From the NCBI RefSeq assembly GCF_004368405.1, contig NZ_SBJH01000026.1:82175-146174 (forward strand): a stretch of DNA of 64,000 nt, read 5' to 3'. A model generated the notes under the pieces. The model did no database searches. It was not told where the DNA came from and saw nothing but the letters and a program-made list of their open reading frames with translations. Shown piece by piece: positions 44,711 through 55,153 of this stretch. The stretch's first letter is position 1; every line of letters starts with the position of its first letter. This DNA is from Olivibacter sp. XZL3. GTDB taxonomy: Bacteria; Bacteroidota; Bacteroidia; Sphingobacteriales; Sphingobacteriaceae. The translations under genes and the position numbers were made by a program.

Positions 44711-46081
44711 ATGGCACAAATAAAACCCTCTTTAGCAAAAGGCACCCGCGATTTTTCTCCCTTGGAAATGGAGAAAAGAAATTACATTTTCGATACGATT
44801 AAGACTGTTTTTAAGAAATACGGATACCAAGAAATCCAAACGCCATCTTTTGAAAATCTACAAACTTTAACCGGCAAATACGGCGATGAGGGCGATAAAT
44901 TAATTTTTAAGATTCTTAACTCGGGTGACTTTATCGCCAAGATAAGTCCAGAGAAATACACAACGCTGAACGCCAACTCCCTAACTCCCCTCATCGCCGA
45001 AAAGGCATTGCGGTATGATTTAACTGTACCTTTCGCCAGATATGTCGTCATGCATCAAAACGATATCACCTTACCTTTTAAACGTTTTCAAATCCAGCCG
45101 GTCTGGAGGGCTGATAGACCGCAGAAAGGCAGATATAGAGAATTTTACCAATGTGACGTAGATGTCGTAGGATCCGAAAGCCTATTGAATGAGGCCGAGT
45201 TTATACTCATCTATAAAGAAGCTTTAACCAATTTAGGTCTGAGAGATTTTACCATCAAACTGAATAACAGGAAATTATTGGCTGGCATAGCCGACATTAT
45301 AGGAAAACCGGATCTGTTAATAGACATGACCGTTGCAATTGACAAACTTGATAAAATTGGCTTGGACGGGGTTAAAAAAGAGTTAATAAGCAAAGGTTTT
45401 GATGATGCAGACCTTGCCAAACTTGATCCTATCATCTCTCTATCGGGAAGCAATTCCGATAAATTGGCGACATTGAAACAAGTATTAAAGGATTCCGAAG
45501 TAGGACAAAAAGGGCTCGAAGAAGTGGATATGGTGCTTACCTATGTAAGTAAATTGGAAGCGCCGGCACTGGATAATGTCGAAGTTGATATTACCCTCGC
45601 TAGAGGTTTGAACTATTACACCGGAAGCATATTTGAGGTAAAAACCAACGAGGTGGCTATGGGTAGTATCGGCGGCGGCGGAAGATACGATGATTTAACC
45701 GGCATGTTCGGTTTAAAAGGCCTAACAGGCGTGGGTATATCTTTTGGTGCTGATCGCATTTACGACGTATTGTCGGAATTAAACTTGTTTCCGGAAAGCA
45801 CAACCAAGGGTACGCAGGTTTTATTGACCAACTTCGATCAATCCGCTGAAGACTTCGCGCTGCAATTACTTCACTCGTTTAGAAGAAAGGGCATTGCTTC
45901 GGAGTTTTATCCCACTACAGCCAAACTGAAAAAACAACTGTCGTACGCCGACCAAAAGAAAATTCCATATGTAGTCATGTTAGGTACAGAAGAGGTCTCA
46001 TCCGGTGTGCTGACCCTTAAAAACATGACTACCGGCGAACAGCAAAAAATGAGCAAAGAAGAGCTTCTCAATATATTCTAA
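44711..46081 (+). CDS. hisS: Histidine--tRNA ligase
   Basis: 456 residues, class II synthetase. Seen: the N-terminal KGTRDFSPLEMEKRNYIFDTI, motif 2 region FKRFQIQPVWRADRPQKGRYREFYQCDVDVVG, the histidine-binding LARGLNYYTGSIFEV and GSIGGGGRYDDLTGMFG, motif 3 GVGISFGADRI, and a C-terminal anticodon-binding domain (QVLLTNFDQ onward). It charges tRNA-His in the cytosol. It is monocistronic, with a terminator after the stop. The promoter lies immediately at the start codon. Confidence 0.98.
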   Translation: MAQIKPSLAKGTRDFSPLEMEKRNYIFDTIKTVFKKYGYQEIQTPSFENLQTLTGKYGDEGDKLIFKILNSGDFIAKISPEKYTTLNANSLTPLIAEKALRYDLTVPFARYVVMHQNDITLPFKRFQIQPVWRADRPQKGRYREFYQCDVDVVGSESLLNEAEFILIYKEALTNLGLRDFTIKLNNRKLLAGIADIIGKPDLLIDMTVAIDKLDKIGLDGVKKELISKGFDDADLAKLDPIISLSGSNSDKLATLKQVLKDSEVGQKGLEEVDMVLTYVSKLEAPALDNVEVDITLARGLNYYTGSIFEVKTNEVAMGSIGGGGRYDDLTGMFGLKGLTGVGISFGADRIYDVLSELNLFPESTTKGTQVLLTNFDQSAEDFALQLLHSFRRKGIASEFYPTTAKLKKQLSYADQKKIPYVVMLGTEEVSSGVLTLKNMTTGEQQKMSKEELLNIF

Positions 46082-46096
46082 ATCAGCCGTTCCTGC

Positions 46097-46143
46097 CGAA
46101 AGGATCAACAATATAAAAGCCTCATTATTGATCCTTTCGTTTT
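46097..46143 (+). terminator. Terminator after hisS
   Basis: A perfect 12-bp stem CGAAAGGATCAA/TTGATCCTTTCG (46097-46108 with 46128-46139) with a 19-base loop, followed by TTTT. Its right arm is the beginning of the 26-base repeat shared with the fabD terminator. Confidence 0.8.
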
Positions 46144-46160
46144 AATTCCTAACGCGTAAT
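46135..46160 (+). repeat. 26-base exact repeat, copy 2 (after hisS)
   Basis: Identical over 26 bases to 27687-27712. It begins in the right arm of the hisS terminator and extends past it (ends ACGCGTAAT). Confidence 0.85.
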
Positions 46161-46188
46161 CTGGGTTTAATGATGTTAACAATGCGGG

Positions 46189-46989
46189 TCAAATAACCAA
46201 TTTTAGAAAACAGTACACCAAAGGCGCTGCCACCAGCAGTCCATCGAACCTATCTAATAAGCCCCCGTGGCCCGGCAATAAAGACCCTGAGTCTTTAACG
46301 TCAAAACTGCGCTTGAGCATCGATTCCGTTAAATCGCCCAAGGTGCCGAAAACGGAAATGATAATAGCGATTGTACACCATTTCCAAGCAGCTAAATCCA
46401 CCGAGTAACGGTGTAAAATGAGGCTCACAATAACGCTTAACAACATACCTCCAATGAAACCTTCCCATGTCTTTTTTGGCGAATGCCTCTCGAACAACTT
46501 CGTTCTTCCGAACTTTCTTCCAACTAAATAAGCACCCGTATCACTTGCCCACAGCATAAATAAAAATGACATCGGAAGGTAGTAGTTATATCCCCCCTGT
46601 AAAAAACCCAAGCCAAAGAAGAATATAAAGGGCAATACCGCATAAACTACGCCTAAAAATGTGAGCGCTATATTATAAAAAGGTTGCTCATTTCTCCTAT
46701 ACAACTCGCGGATATAGACGAATACAACAAAAGGTACAGCTAGGAGCCAGGCGACAACATCTGTTAAAGCCAGAGACGATAATGCAATCGGTACAAATAC
46801 AGCCGCCCCTAATAGAATTCCGCCAAGGTGATCCGGCTTTGCTTCTTCTTTACCAACCAATCTGTAAAATTCAGACAGACTAAGAAGAGCTAAAACGATA
46901 AAAAAGATACTGAATGTATAAGCACCAAAAAGCACCGATGCCAACATTACTAAAACAAAGAAAAAACCTGTTATTGCGCGCGTTTTCAT
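46189..46989 (-). CDS. cdsA: Phosphatidate cytidylyltransferase
   Basis: 266 residues with about eight hydrophobic segments. The C-terminal signature is present: SDTGAYLVGRKFGRTKLFE, SPKKTWEGFIGG, FGTLGDLTESMLKRSFDVKDSG and the metal-binding PGHGGLLDRFDGLL. It makes CDP-diacylglycerol from phosphatidate and CTP in the inner membrane, the branch point to phosphatidylethanolamine and other phospholipids. It follows the CPBP protease gene after 8 bases, so the two are one transcript. Confidence 0.96.
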   Translation of the reverse strand: MKTRAITGFFFVLVMLASVLFGAYTFSIFFIVLALLSLSEFYRLVGKEEAKPDHLGGILLGAAVFVPIALSSLALTDVVAWLLAVPFVVFVYIRELYRRNEQPFYNIALTFLGVVYAVLPFIFFFGLGFLQGGYNYYLPMSFLFMLWASDTGAYLVGRKFGRTKLFERHSPKKTWEGFIGGMLLSVIVSLILHRYSVDLAAWKWCTIAIIISVFGTLGDLTESMLKRSFDVKDSGSLLPGHGGLLDRFDGLLVAAPLVYCFLKLVI

Positions 46990-46997
46990 ATTAAAAA

Positions 46998-47936
46998 TTA
47001 ATTGTTTGAAAGCTTGGCTTGTCGCTTATAAAAATATAATACCGACAAACCTGCGAGCAAACTGACAATTGCCCATGGCCATTCATTAAGCTGAAAAGTG
47101 AAGGAATCTAATGATTTACCCGATCGTGTAAGATAAAAAGACAGAAGAACCGCGGAGGCATTGTTGATAAAGTGGGCAAAAATAGGCAACCAAATGCTAC
47201 GCCCAAAGAAATATAAGTATCCACAAAGTGCTCCAATCAGCATCCTCGGTAAAAATCCATAAAACTGCAAGTGGATCGCACTAAAAATAACGGCAGTCAA
47301 CCATATCGCTATATGGGGGTTCCTTATCCATTTTATGAGTATATTTTGCAGACAGCCCCTAAATAACAATTCTTCCCCTACGGCAGCTAAAACGCCTATC
47401 ATAAAAATGTTTATAAACAAGCCCGCAACGGACTGGCGCGATAGGAAAGCGTGCGTCAAAACGTTTGTCTCGTCTTCCTTCCGACGCATCCATTGTTCAA
47501 TACCCTTCATAAAATCCGGAAGATGCATCTGTTCATTCAGCAAAATCGTTAATTCAAAAAAAGGGTATAACGCCAACATTAACAAAAATATCAAGGCATA
47601 TAGTTTAGCATCCGTAGGGAAAGACAGTGTGAAATACGGCTTGCTATTCTTCTCTATACGGTTTAATAGCAAAGCCGGCACTACAAAAGTGCCCGTCGCT
47701 GAAAAAATCTGCGAGACGCTGATAAAATTCAATTCATCCTCTGTCAAGTTGCTGAAACCCTTGTATCCAATCTGCATTACATCGCTACCAAAGATCAACA
47801 TGCCAACTCCTAAACCCAACAAACTGAAAACGATAGCGGAAAACAATACCGTAATCAGCAAGTAAAGAAAAGACATACTGGGATGATTATCAGACCGATT
47901 ATAGGGGTAAGCACTCAATTTTTTATATTTTTGCAA
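46998..47936 (-). CDS. CPBP-family intramembrane metalloprotease (Rce1-like)
   Basis: Up to 312 residues, eight or so membrane helices. The CPBP motifs are EELLFRG (glutamate pair and arginine), FSAIHLQFYGFLPRMLIGALCGYLY, and IFAHFINNASAV. Such proteins are proposed intramembrane endopeptidases; bacterial substrates are mostly unknown. The start is uncertain: the longest frame uses TTG 47936, a second TTG lies at 47918, and the first ATG is at 47876 just before the first helix. I kept the longest frame because a hydrophilic stretch before helix 1 is usual. It is divergent from dusB and upstream of cdsA. Confidence 0.85.
   Translation of the reverse strand: MQKYKKLSAYPYNRSDNHPSMSFLYLLITVLFSAIVFSLLGLGVGMLIFGSDVMQIGYKGFSNLTEDELNFISVSQIFSATGTFVVPALLLNRIEKNSKPYFTLSFPTDAKLYALIFLLMLALYPFFELTILLNEQMHLPDFMKGIEQWMRRKEDETNVLTHAFLSRQSVAGLFINIFMIGVLAAVGEELLFRGCLQNILIKWIRNPHIAIWLTAVIFSAIHLQFYGFLPRMLIGALCGYLYFFGRSIWLPIFAHFINNASAVLLSFYLTRSGKSLDSFTFQLNEWPWAIVSLLAGLSVLYFYKRQAKLSNN
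47926..47933 (+). promoter_or_regulatory. Promoter -7 box TATTTTTG for dusB
   Basis: Exact TAnnTTTG match, 33 bases before the dusB ATG. It overlaps the 5' end of the divergent CPBP gene's longest frame, another reason to doubt that frame's first residues. Confidence 0.5.
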
Positions 47937-47966
47937 ATTATTAAAATAATCGGTTGAATATAGGTA

Positions 47967-48968
47967 ATGTCTGTCAAGATCGGAAATAATATTGATTTAG
48001 GAGCTTTTCCCTTGTTACTTGCTCCAATGGAAGACGTCAGCGATCCTCCATTCAGGTACGTATGCAAACAAAATGGCGTAGATATGATGTATACCGAATT
48101 CATATCTTCGGAGGGACTCATCAGGCATGCGGCAAAAAGCACGCAAAAGCTTGACATTTTTGAATACGAGCGTCCCATAGGTATACAGATCTTCGGCAGT
48201 GATATAAAAAGCATGGAAGAAGCAACGGAGATTGCTACCTTGGCAAAACCCGACTTAATAGATATAAATTACGGCTGTCCGGTAAAGAACGTGGCCTGTA
48301 GGGGAGCGGGAGCAAGTTTGCTGCAAGACATCGACAAGATGGTTGCCATGACTAAAGCGGTCGTTAATGCCACTCACTTGCCGGTTACCGTAAAAACCAG
48401 ACTGGGTTGGGACGACCACACGAAAAATGTTTATGAAGTTGCCGAACGCTTACAAGATATCGGTATTAAGGCGCTTAGCATACATGGCCGTACACGCGCC
48501 CAGATGTATAAAGGAAATGCCGATTGGTCATTGATTAAGAAGGTGAAGAAAAATCCTAGGATTCATATCCCTATATTCGGAAATGGAGACGTTGATAGCG
48601 TGGAGAAAGCGGCTGCCTGGCGTTTGGAATACGAGGTAGATGGCATTATGATCGGTAGGGCGTCCATAGGCTACCCCTGGATATTCCGTGAGATAAAACA
48701 TTTCTTTCAAACCGGTACCCGATTGGAAGGCCCTACTATAAAGGAAAGAGTAGAGGTATGTAAAACGCATCTCATAAAATCTGTAGAGTGGAAAGGTCAA
48801 AAAACGGGCATCTTTGAAATGAGGAGACACTATGCCAACTACTTTAAAGGAATCCCGAATTTTAAGGAGTACCGCATGAAGTTGGTAAGTCTCGAGCGTA
48901 TGGAGCACATAGAAGAAGTTTTGGATGAAATAGCATATCGTTTTAACGAGGTAATAGTAGCGACCTAG
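47967..48968 (+). CDS. dusB: tRNA-dihydrouridine synthase
   Basis: 333 residues. The FMN barrel begins LLLAPMEDVSDPPFR. The catalytic cysteine is in GCPVKNVACRGAGASLL, and VTVKTRLGWDD, SIHGRTRAQMYKGNADW, FGNGDVDS and DGIMIGRASIGYPWIF are conserved flavin and substrate contacts. It reduces uridines in the tRNA D-loop with NADPH. It is followed by apaG 73 bases later on the same strand. Confidence 0.95.
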   Translation: MSVKIGNNIDLGAFPLLLAPMEDVSDPPFRYVCKQNGVDMMYTEFISSEGLIRHAAKSTQKLDIFEYERPIGIQIFGSDIKSMEEATEIATLAKPDLIDINYGCPVKNVACRGAGASLLQDIDKMVAMTKAVVNATHLPVTVKTRLGWDDHTKNVYEVAERLQDIGIKALSIHGRTRAQMYKGNADWSLIKKVKKNPRIHIPIFGNGDVDSVEKAAAWRLEYEVDGIMIGRASIGYPWIFREIKHFFQTGTRLEGPTIKERVEVCKTHLIKSVEWKGQKTGIFEMRRHYANYFKGIPNFKEYRMKLVSLERMEHIEEVLDEIAYRFNEVIVAT

Positions 48969-49041
48969 ATGAACAAAAATTGGTAATTAAGTATTTCTGT
49001 TTTATTCGGTCATTTCCTATATTGCTTCAAATTAAATAACA

Positions 49042-49428
49042 ATGGTTACTGAAATTACTGAAGGTGTTAAAGTTTCGGTAGAGGCAATATACCAGCCGGA
49101 ATATTCAAATCCGGAAAATGAGCATTTTATGTTCGCTTATAAAATCACTATTGAAAACATGAGCGACTACCCTGTTCAATTGTTGCGAAGACACTGGTTT
49201 ATATTCGACTCGAACGGAACACATAGAGAAGTAGAAGGCGAAGGAGTAATTGGCCAGCAACCGCTCATTGCTCCGGGTGAGCGTTATGAATACGTATCAG
49301 GATGTAATTTAAAAAGCGACATGGGAAGTATGGAAGGAAGTTATCAGATGTTGAGGGAAATTGATGGAGCCCTGTTCGATGTAGTCATTCCGAAATTCCA
49401 ATTGATACCCGATCACAAGCTTAATTAG
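49042..49428 (+). CDS. apaG: ApaG family protein
   Basis: 128 residues, the family's usual size, consisting of a single Ig-like beta-sandwich: KVSVEAIYQPEYSNPENEHFMFAYKITIENMSDYPVQLLRRHWF, GEGVIGQQPLIAPGERYEYVSGC, and GSMEGSYQMLREIDGALFDVVIPKF. ApaG is linked genetically to Co2+ resistance and Mg2+ efflux and to AppppA metabolism in enteric bacteria. The molecular role is not settled. Confidence 0.93.
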   Translation: MVTEITEGVKVSVEAIYQPEYSNPENEHFMFAYKITIENMSDYPVQLLRRHWFIFDSNGTHREVEGEGVIGQQPLIAPGERYEYVSGCNLKSDMGSMEGSYQMLREIDGALFDVVIPKFQLIPDHKLN

Positions 49429-49471
49429 CACAATCATCTTGCATATTACCCGCCAATTAACATATATTACT

Positions 49472-49479
49472 TAACTTTG
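49472..49479 (+). promoter_or_regulatory. Promoter -7 box TAACTTTG upstream of the ABC-F gene
   Basis: Exact TAnnTTTG match 122 bases before the TTG start at 49602. If used it gives an unusually long leader of about 115 bases for this genome, with no obvious ORF or terminator in it. Confidence 0.5.
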
Positions 49480-49601
49480 CGAGTTAAATTGAGTTTACGG
49501 TAATAAGGCGTGTTGTCCAAGTGGAAAATTAACATAAGTAATTATAAAACAGACACTTATACAAAAATCTTATCGTAGCACGTTAAAATAAATTTTATAG
49601 C

Positions 49602-51458
49602 TTGAGCATTTTATCAACAGAACGCATTAGCCATTCCTTTGGCGATCGATGGCTTTTTAAAGATCTGACCTTTGGCATTCAAAAAGGGGACAGGGTGGCC
49701 CTCGTTGGCATTAACGGAACGGGAAAATCTACGCTTTTAAAGATATTAGCAGGTAAAATCGTTCCCTTCGAAGGGAAAGTGGTAAGTACGAAAGAGCTCC
49801 GTATCGGCTATTTAGAACAGGAACCCGATTTTTCGAATACATTCCTTGTATCTGATTTTATATATAATATCGATAATGAGGTTCAACAGCTTATTAAGGA
49901 GTACGACCAACTTATACAAGATGAATCAAGCGATCAGTTACGGGTACAGGAATTGGTAGAACTTCTAACCATTAAAGATGCTTGGAACTTCGAAAATAAT
50001 ATTAGGACTATATTAAGCCAGTTAGGCATAACGAACCTAGACCAACGTATAGAGAGTTTATCAGGTGGACAGAAAAAGCGATTGTCGTTAGCGAAACTAC
50101 TCATTGATGATCCAGATCTATATATACTGGATGAACCCACTAACCATCTGGATATAGAAACTATCGAATGGCTGGAAAATCTGCTGGTAACCGGGCAGAA
50201 AACCATTATCTTCGTTACACACGACCGTTACTTTCTGGATAATATCTGCACGGAAATTAAAGAACTCCACCAGGGAGCTTTTTACACATATAAAGGCAAG
50301 TACGGCTACTTTTTGGAAAAGAAAGCGGAACGCGAGTCATCAGATGCGGCGTCCCTAGAAAAAAACAAAAATCTTTTACGAAAGGAGCTGGAGTGGATGC
50401 GCAGACAGCCAAAAGCTCGTGGTACTAAATCAAAAGCACGTATTGATGCCTTTTACGGATTAGAGGAAAAAACAAAGCTTAACCAGAAACAAGACACCAT
50501 TACGCTCGATGTAAAGCTCAGCAGGCAGGGAAATAAAATTCTAGAACTAGAGAATGTTAGTAAAACCTTTGGCGAGAAGTCGGTTATCAACAATTTTTCT
50601 TACACCTTTAAGAAAGGAGATCGTATCGGAATAGCTGGTAAGAACGGAAGCGGAAAATCTACTTTTCTTAACCTGATAACCGGACAACTAGCTCCAGACG
50701 AAGGTAAAGTCAGGGTTGGCGAGACAACAGTTTATGGTTATTATAAACAAGGAGGCCTGGATTTCAGTAATACACAGCGCGTAATCGACGTAGTAAAAGA
50801 AGTAGCGGAGTATATTACAACCAGCAAAGGAGAGACGATCACAGCATCGCAGCTGCTGACCCATTTTCTTTTCACACCTGAGAAACAATTCAATTTAGTT
50901 GAAAAATTAAGCGGAGGAGAAAAGAAAAGACTACAGTTAATGCGTGTCCTAATAAAGAATCCAAACTTCTTAATCTTAGACGAACCAACGAACGATCTGG
51001 ATATAGATACCTTAAATGTACTGGAAAACTTTCTAGAAAATTACCAAGGCGTTTTATTACTTGTTTCGCACGATAGGTTTTTAATAGATAAGTTAACGGA
51101 TCAATTATTCGTTTTTCAACCAAACAAACCGGTAAGAATTTACAATGGAAACTATACAGACTACAGACAAGAGCAAGAAAGTGAACTGAAGGTAAAAAAG
51201 ACAGAGACAAAAAAAGCTACGCTACCTGTAGAAAAATCAATACAAAAACCCAAGCTCTCGTTTAAAGAACAAAAAGAGTTCGAAAAATTAGATAGCGAAA
51301 TAACCGAGCTGGAATCTGTAATAAAAAACAAAACGAACGAAATGTTGCAAACAACAGATCATACTCAACTTTCAACATACGCTAAAGAGATAGAAGAATT
51401 AAACATGCGTCTGGAGGAGAAAAGTAATCGTTGGTTAGAATTAGGAGAGTTAATATAA
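49602..51458 (+). CDS. ABC-F family ATP-binding protein (Uup/EttA-like)
   Basis: 618 residues from a TTG. Two ABC ATPase domains with no membrane segments: Walker [10 protein letters not shown] and GKNGSGKST, signature motifs [12 protein letters not shown] and [12 protein letters not shown], Walker [13 protein letters not shown] and [12 protein letters not shown]. They are joined by the charged linker of ABC-F proteins ([23 protein letters not shown]). A C-terminal coiled coil ([19 protein letters not shown]) makes Uup the closest type. ABC-F proteins bind the ribosome and modulate translation. The mnmG start follows 47 bases after the stop. Confidence 0.92.
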   Translation: MSILSTERISHSFGDRWLFKDLTFGIQKGDRVALVGINGTGKSTLLKILAGKIVPFEGKVVSTKELRIGYLEQEPDFSNTFLVSDFIYNIDNEVQQLIKEYDQLIQDESSDQLRVQELVELLTIKDAWNFENNIRTILSQLGITNLDQRIESLSGGQKKRLSLAKLLIDDPDLYILDEPTNHLDIETIEWLENLLVTGQKTIIFVTHDRYFLDNICTEIKELHQGAFYTYKGKYGYFLEKKAERESSDAASLEKNKNLLRKELEWMRRQPKARGTKSKARIDAFYGLEEKTKLNQKQDTITLDVKLSRQGNKILELENVSKTFGEKSVINNFSYTFKKGDRIGIAGKNGSGKSTFLNLITGQLAPDEGKVRVGETTVYGYYKQGGLDFSNTQRVIDVVKEVAEYITTSKGETITASQLLTHFLFTPEKQFNLVEKLSGGEKKRLQLMRVLIKNPNFLILDEPTNDLDIDTLNVLENFLENYQGVLLLVSHDRFLIDKLTDQLFVFQPNKPVRIYNGNYTDYRQEQESELKVKKTETKKATLPVEKSIQKPKLSFKEQKEFEKLDSEITELESVIKNKTNEMLQTTDHTQLSTYAKEIEELNMRLEEKSNRWLELGELI

Positions 51459-51459
51459 A

Positions 51460-51493
51460 GTTCCACGTGAAACGTCCGCGTTCCACGTGGAAC
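51460..51493. promoter_or_regulatory. Pair of parS-like ParB sites upstream of mnmG
   Basis: GTTCCACGTGAAAC (51460-51473) and GTTCCACGTGGAAC (51480-51493) are one and two bases from the core parS palindrome GTTTCACGTGAAAC. Their centres are 20 bases apart. They occupy the short gap between the ABC-F and mnmG genes. ParB sites of this type commonly cluster near the chromosomal origin. Confidence 0.65.
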
Positions 51494-51505
51494 ATACATA
51501 AAAAT

Positions 51506-53365
51506 ATGTTTTCGAGATATAATATTATTGTGGTAGGAGCAGGCCACGCTGGGTGCGAAGCAGCCGCAGCTGCAGCTAACTTAGGATCAAAAGTTCTATT
51601 GATTACCATGAATATGGGAACAATCGCTCAAATGAGTTGCAATCCTGCGATGGGGGGCGTCGCAAAAGGGCAGATTGTTCGCGAAATAGACGCTATGGGG
51701 GGCTATTCTGGAATAATAGCGGATAAAACAACTATTCAATTCAGAATGCTAAATCTATCGAAAGGACCCGCTATGTGGAGTCCTCGTTCCCAAAACGATC
51801 GGATGCGCTTCGCGGAGGAGTGGAGACTCCAATTAGAGAATCTGCCTAATATAGACTTCTGGCAAGATACAGTTAAAGAGGTTATTGTTAAAAACGGTGC
51901 AGCGAACGGAGTCGTGACTTCACTCGGCGTTACCATCGAATCTGATGCTGTTATATTAACCAACGGTACATTCCTTAACGGAATTATTCACATCGGAGAA
52001 AAAAAGTTTGGCGGAGGCCGAACTGCAGAAAAGGCCGCTACGGGATTAACTGAACAACTTGTATCCTTAGGATTCGAATCCGGACGAATGAAAACCGGTA
52101 CACCTCCACGTGTTGATGGCAGAACCCTCGATTATACTAAAATGGAAGAGCAGTGGGGAGATGAAAAAAGAGGCAAATTCTCTTTCGAAAGCATCGACCT
52201 GCCACAAGAACAACGCTGTTGTTGGATTACTTATACTAATAATAACGTACACGAAACATTAAAAGAAGGATTCGAAAAATCGCCGATGTTCGCTGGACGA
52301 ATAAAAGGACTGGGTCCCCGTTATTGTCCTTCCATCGAAGATAAAATAAACCGATTTGCAGAACGAGACCGCCACCAAATATTTGTGGAACCGGAAGGTT
52401 GGAAAACCAACGAAATTTATGTCAATGGCTTTTCTACCTCTTTGCCTGAGGATATTCAGCTAAAAGCATTACATCAAATTCCGGGTTTTGAACAAGCAAA
52501 AATGTTCAGACCTGGATATGCTATTGAATATGACTATTTTCCTCCTGTCCAACTGGATCTAACACTAGAAACAAAGCGCGTTAAAAATCTATTTTTCGCC
52601 GGCCAGATAAACGGAACCACCGGTTACGAAGAAGCGGCTAGCCAAGGCCTGATCGCCGGTATTAACGCGCACCAACGGATTAATGATTTACATGAAGTCA
52701 TACTTAAACGCTCGGAATCTTATATCGGTGTACTAATAGACGACTTGGTAACTAAAGGTACTGAAGAACCATATCGCATGTTCACTTCGAGGGCGGAACA
52801 CCGACTCCTCCTTCGCCAGGATAATGCGGATGTACGACTGACACCGCTAGCACATCGATTAGGCTTAGCGAGCGATCAGGCTTTAGCCCGCGTAAACAAC
52901 AAAATACGTGAATCAGATGAGATAGTAGATTATCTACGGAAAACATCCGTTGAAGCGGCTAGGATCAATCCTATATTGGAAACCTTAGATTCCAGTCCAC
53001 TTTCCCAAAACGTGAAGATGTTTAACGTATTAAGTCGACCACAAGTCAACATTCGGCATCTGGCAAAAGCCAACGACCACCTCAATACCTTACTAAGTAG
53101 CTATAGCGAGGACATTATAGAACAAGCCGAAATAAAAGTTAAATACGACAGCTATTTCGAAAAAGAAATAGAAATTGTAAGCAAGATGAAAAAGATGGAG
53201 GATAAAGAGATCAATCCGGATTTCGACTACAATAAGCTCATCTCTTTATCGAAAGAGGCACGGGAAAAACTGATTAAGATTAAACCCCGAACACTCGGTC
53301 AAGCATCGCGAATTTCCGGTGTTTCTCCGGCTGATGTAAGCGTTCTCATGGTCTATATGTCATAA
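51506..53365 (+). CDS. mnmG: tRNA uridine-5-carboxymethylaminomethyl synthesis enzyme MnmG
   Basis: 619 residues from the ATG at 51506; the longer frame from 51431 overlaps the ABC-F gene and the parS-like sites and is rejected. The FAD-binding [14 protein letters not shown] loop, [38 protein letters not shown], the NAD loop region and [20 protein letters not shown] are all present, with the C-terminal GidA-associated domain. With MnmE it modifies wobble uridine 34 in several tRNAs. The gene is often found near oriC in bacteria. Confidence 0.97.
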   Translation: MFSRYNIIVVGAGHAGCEAAAAAANLGSKVLLITMNMGTIAQMSCNPAMGGVAKGQIVREIDAMGGYSGIIADKTTIQFRMLNLSKGPAMWSPRSQNDRMRFAEEWRLQLENLPNIDFWQDTVKEVIVKNGAANGVVTSLGVTIESDAVILTNGTFLNGIIHIGEKKFGGGRTAEKAATGLTEQLVSLGFESGRMKTGTPPRVDGRTLDYTKMEEQWGDEKRGKFSFESIDLPQEQRCCWITYTNNNVHETLKEGFEKSPMFAGRIKGLGPRYCPSIEDKINRFAERDRHQIFVEPEGWKTNEIYVNGFSTSLPEDIQLKALHQIPGFEQAKMFRPGYAIEYDYFPPVQLDLTLETKRVKNLFFAGQINGTTGYEEAASQGLIAGINAHQRINDLHEVILKRSESYIGVLIDDLVTKGTEEPYRMFTSRAEHRLLLRQDNADVRLTPLAHRLGLASDQALARVNNKIRESDEIVDYLRKTSVEAARINPILETLDSSPLSQNVKMFNVLSRPQVNIRHLAKANDHLNTLLSSYSEDIIEQAEIKVKYDSYFEKEIEIVSKMKKMEDKEINPDFDYNKLISLSKEAREKLIKIKPRTLGQASRISGVSPADVSVLMVYMS

Positions 53366-53488
53366 AATATATAAATACCTGATTTACAACTTGTTAATAT
53401 AAATCAAAATAAAGAGATAGGAGACACTTTTTTTAAAAAGACAATGCTGATATCCAAAAAATACAAAAATAGCTTAAACAGCTTTAAA

Positions 53489-55153
53489 ATGGCTTTAAAA
53501 ATAAAACACCTAATTTTTGCTATTTTTATAGGATCACTTTTGTTCAATACGCATTGCGCAAGCGTTCAACAGCCTATGGGTGGCCCGAAAGATAGTATTC
53601 CTCCCAAAATATTAAATGAAACGCCTGCTAATCTTACGAGTAACTTTAAATCAAAAGAAGTGGTAATAGAATTCGACGAATTCATTAAGCTACAAAATGA
53701 GTTCAAAGAAATCAGCGTAACCCCTGATATGGAAAAGCTACCGCTTTATCAAATAAAAAAGAGGTCGCTCGTCATTACCTTGCCGGATACTTTAGAAGAA
53801 AATACCACCTATACAATAAATTTCGGGAAAGCTATTGGCGACTACAACGAAGGGAACCCTTTGTTGAACTATAGCTATGTGTTTGCAACCGGCGATCAAA
53901 TAGATTCCCTAAACGTGTCGGGAACGGTCACAAATGCACTCACTTTGGAAAAGGAAAAAGAGACTACCGTCATGTTGATACCGACGCGGCAGGACTCTAT
54001 ATTCGGTAAACGCAAAGCTAACATCTTTACTCTCACCGACTCCGCTGGCAACTTCACCATCCGAAATTTAAAAGAAGACACGTACCGAATTTACGCACTT
54101 AAAGAAAAAGACGACAATCGGATTTTTAATGGCAGCGACGAAGAAATCGGTTTCTTGCCAGATTCTTTTCTGCTGAATAAAGACACCAGTAATATCAAAC
54201 TGGCAACATCAAGACCTGTGCCTAAAACGCTTCGTCTACTAGATCGAAAAATAGAAAAGAACGGTACGGTCACATTCGTTTTCAACCGTCCATTGATACA
54301 ACCGGAACTGGAGGTTGTTTCTCCAAGTTCCTTAAACGAGAACAAAATTGTCAATTACAACAGATCTGGAGATAGTGTATCCATGTGGCTAAGCGAAATG
54401 ACTTTCGATTCCTTAAAGGTACATATAAAAGAATCCAATGAGCTATTGGACTCAACTACGATCCGCCGAAGTAAAAATGAGAAATACGACCGCGACCTGA
54501 TCATCACAGATAATATAAACAGCCAAAAAGTGAATAGGGTCAAACACATCGTTCTAAACAGTACAGCACCTATAAAATCCTTTAATAAGCAAAACATCCT
54601 ATTAACAGAAGACTCCATTCCTAGAAACAATTATCAGCTAATACAAGATACCAGTAGCAATCAAGCTTACCTCATCCGCTATAATTGGCGTCCTAAACGT
54701 AATTACCAACTGGAACTGAAAGAAAATGCTTTTCAAGGTTATTTCGGGGAGAAATCGAAAGCCGTAACCAGAACCTTCACCTTGGACGAAACCGAAAATT
54801 TCGGCGATATCATCCTTAAAATAAATGTACCCGATACAATCCAAAATCAGTACCTGGTACAAATAACAAACGATAAAAAAGATAATCTATTTCTTTCCCA
54901 ACCTATCAGCAAGTCTGAACGCTTGGTATTCAAGCAGTTCCCGGGGGGTAAATATTTAATTAGAATTGTATATGATGCCAATAAAAATGGTAAGTGGGAT
55001 CCGGCGGATGTCGAAAACAAAATCCTACCGGAAAAAGTATGGTATCATAGTAAAAACATTACGGTTAGACCAAACTGGGAACAAGAAGAAGTAATTGATA
55101 TTCCTATGGAACAAACGCCCACCGATACGTCTAATCCACCCCAAACCAACTAG
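53489..55153 (+). CDS. Lipoprotein with Ig-like (Big_5-type) domain
   Basis: About 554 residues from the ATG at 53489. The signal peptide ends FNTHC, with the cysteine as likely lipidation site, followed by ASVQQPMGGPKDSIPPK, a motif I recognise from a large Bacteroidota lipoprotein family. An Ig-like domain follows (VVIEFDEFIKLQNEF, LVITLPDTLEENTTYTINFG, DYNEGNP). The rest is beta-rich with a calcium-binding-like DANKNGKWDPADVE near the C terminus. It is surface or periplasmic; the function is unknown. It converges with the gamma carbonic anhydrase gene, overlapping it by 23 bases. Confidence 0.82.
   Translation: MALKIKHLIFAIFIGSLLFNTHCASVQQPMGGPKDSIPPKILNETPANLTSNFKSKEVVIEFDEFIKLQNEFKEISVTPDMEKLPLYQIKKRSLVITLPDTLEENTTYTINFGKAIGDYNEGNPLLNYSYVFATGDQIDSLNVSGTVTNALTLEKEKETTVMLIPTRQDSIFGKRKANIFTLTDSAGNFTIRNLKEDTYRIYALKEKDDNRIFNGSDEEIGFLPDSFLLNKDTSNIKLATSRPVPKTLRLLDRKIEKNGTVTFVFNRPLIQPELEVVSPSSLNENKIVNYNRSGDSVSMWLSEMTFDSLKVHIKESNELLDSTTIRRSKNEKYDRDLIITDNINSQKVNRVKHIVLNSTAPIKSFNKQNILLTEDSIPRNNYQLIQDTSSNQAYLIRYNWRPKRNYQLELKENAFQGYFGEKSKAVTRTFTLDETENFGDIILKINVPDTIQNQYLVQITNDKKDNLFLSQPISKSERLVFKQFPGGKYLIRIVYDANKNGKWDPADVENKILPEKVWYHSKNITVRPNWEQEEVIDIPMEQTPTDTSNPPQTN

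Noticed and set aside
51431..51505. N-terminal extension of mnmG
   Set aside because: It would overlap the ABC-F gene and translate the parS-like palindromes; the family starts at the FAD-binding segment after the ATG at 51506.
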